The position numbers were made by a program, and so were the translations under genes. Positions 38,269-38,595 of a stretch of DNA of 38,595 nucleotides are shown here, piece by piece. The DNA comes from Desulfovibrionaceae bacterium CG1_02_65_16 (GTDB taxonomy: Bacteria > Desulfobacterota > Desulfovibrionia > Desulfovibrionales > Desulfovibrionaceae), in assembly GCA_001871085.1 (NCBI GenBank), contig MNUQ01000157.1, positions 1-38,595 on the forward strand, read 5' to 3'. Numbering within the stretch: position 1 is the stretch's first letter; every line of letters begins with the position of its first letter. The notes beneath the pieces are model-generated. The model made no database searches, was not told the DNA's origin, and saw only the letters and a list, made by a program, of their open reading frames with translations.

Positions 38269-38595
38269 TGTGGAGTTGCAAGACGTTGTTCACAACCTCA
38301 CTGACTCGGCTGATGGGCGGTTTGTTCTGTAACACTGGGTGATTTCTGTAGAAGTTGTATTCATGGAGCCAGCGGGGCAACTCGCTGGCTCTTTCATCTG
38401 AATTCGGGTAGGCGGCGGCGTAGGCCCACTCGCGCAGAGCCGTTTGGATGAACCGCTCGGCCTTGCCGTTGGTGCGCGGCGTGTAGAGGCGGGTGCGGAT
38501 GTGCTTGAGCCCAAGAGCGAGGCAAGCGTTTCTAAATGCTTTGGAAACATAACCACTTCCGTTATCTGTCATCCCCCGTCTCACAGTGATTCCCA
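38264..38595 (-). CDS. IS481-family transposase, C-terminal part (cut by window edge)
   Basis: The minus strand is open to the window edge and codes for the C-terminal end of a DDE integrase core: GITVRRGMTDNGSGYVS with a catalytic Asp, then HIRTRLYTPRTNGKAERFIQT with the catalytic Glu, and a C-terminal YNFYRNHPVLQNKPP. This matches IS481/IS3-like transposases. It shares no frame with tlyA and ends in a TAG that is part of the insertion target. The N-terminal half lies beyond the window. Confidence 0.9.
   Translation of the reverse strand, partial: GITVRRGMTDNGSGYVSKAFRNACLALGLKHIRTRLYTPRTNGKAERFIQTALREWAYAAAYPNSDERASELPRWLHEYNFYRNHPVLQNKPPISRVSEVVNNVLQLHN
38269..38595 (-). mobile_element. 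IS481-like insertion sequence, one end only
   Basis: The element appears to begin with TGTGGAGTTGCAAG just after the GCTAGT target. IS481 members end in TGT. Only this end and part of the transposase are visible, so the copy may or may not be complete. Confidence 0.75.

Overview
The window is GC-rich DNA with dense, mostly operon-packed genes. It reads as a chromosomal segment of an anaerobic deltaproteobacterium of the Desulfovibrio group. The clues are three tandem Desulfovibrio-type homotrimeric porins next to hisD-purC, a selenocysteine insertion pair (selA, selB), a bacteriohemerythrin, and UbiD/UbiX decarboxylase genes. Genus and species cannot be fixed from sequence reading alone.

Layout. 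Positions 1-1625 (minus) hold murA followed by the 5' end of a comEC-like gene. tRNA-His lies at 1733-1809. Positions 1948-8099 (minus) form a compact operon folC-selA-M18 aminopeptidase-selB. tRNA-Arg(TCT) lies at 8164-8240. Positions 8473-13303 (plus) are a signalling block: a Cache/HAMP class III nucleotide cyclase, a bacteriohemerythrin, CheV, a stand-alone Hpt protein and a SYLF-domain lipoprotein. DedA and TatA genes follow on the minus strand. A largely AT-rich spacer of nearly 800 bases carries a sigma-54 promoter for amtB-glnB (15061-16994). A TetR-type regulator diverges from ubiD; then come a secreted endonuclease, ubiX and a UPF0173 hydrolase. uvrC is on the minus strand. Three porin paralogs (24056-28841) precede hisD-purC, two tiny selenoprotein genes, rpsF-rpsR-rplI-dnaB, a phenylacetate-CoA ligase-like gene, a DUF456 gene, thrC and tlyA. 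The window ends in an IS481-type transposase inserted at the tlyA stop codon.

Most notable finding. Two adjacent 51-codon genes lie at 31253-31408 and 31418-31573, between purC and rpsF. Each has a strong ribosome binding site, one N-terminal membrane helix, and one in-frame UGA followed by a plausible bacterial SECIS hairpin. They share an RLVP motif at residues 20-23 and look like tandem paralogs; the second has a UxxC redox motif. Because selA and selB are in the same window, reading UGA as selenocysteine is realistic. Standard gene calling would miss both.

Other regulation visible in the sequence: a sigma-54 promoter with an upstream inverted repeat for amtB-glnB, a perfect palindrome over the -10 of the tetR gene, a 20-base element shared by porins 1 and 2, and an rpsF promoter whose -35 box contains the stop codon of the second selenoprotein gene. 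Ordinary housekeeping genes make up the rest.
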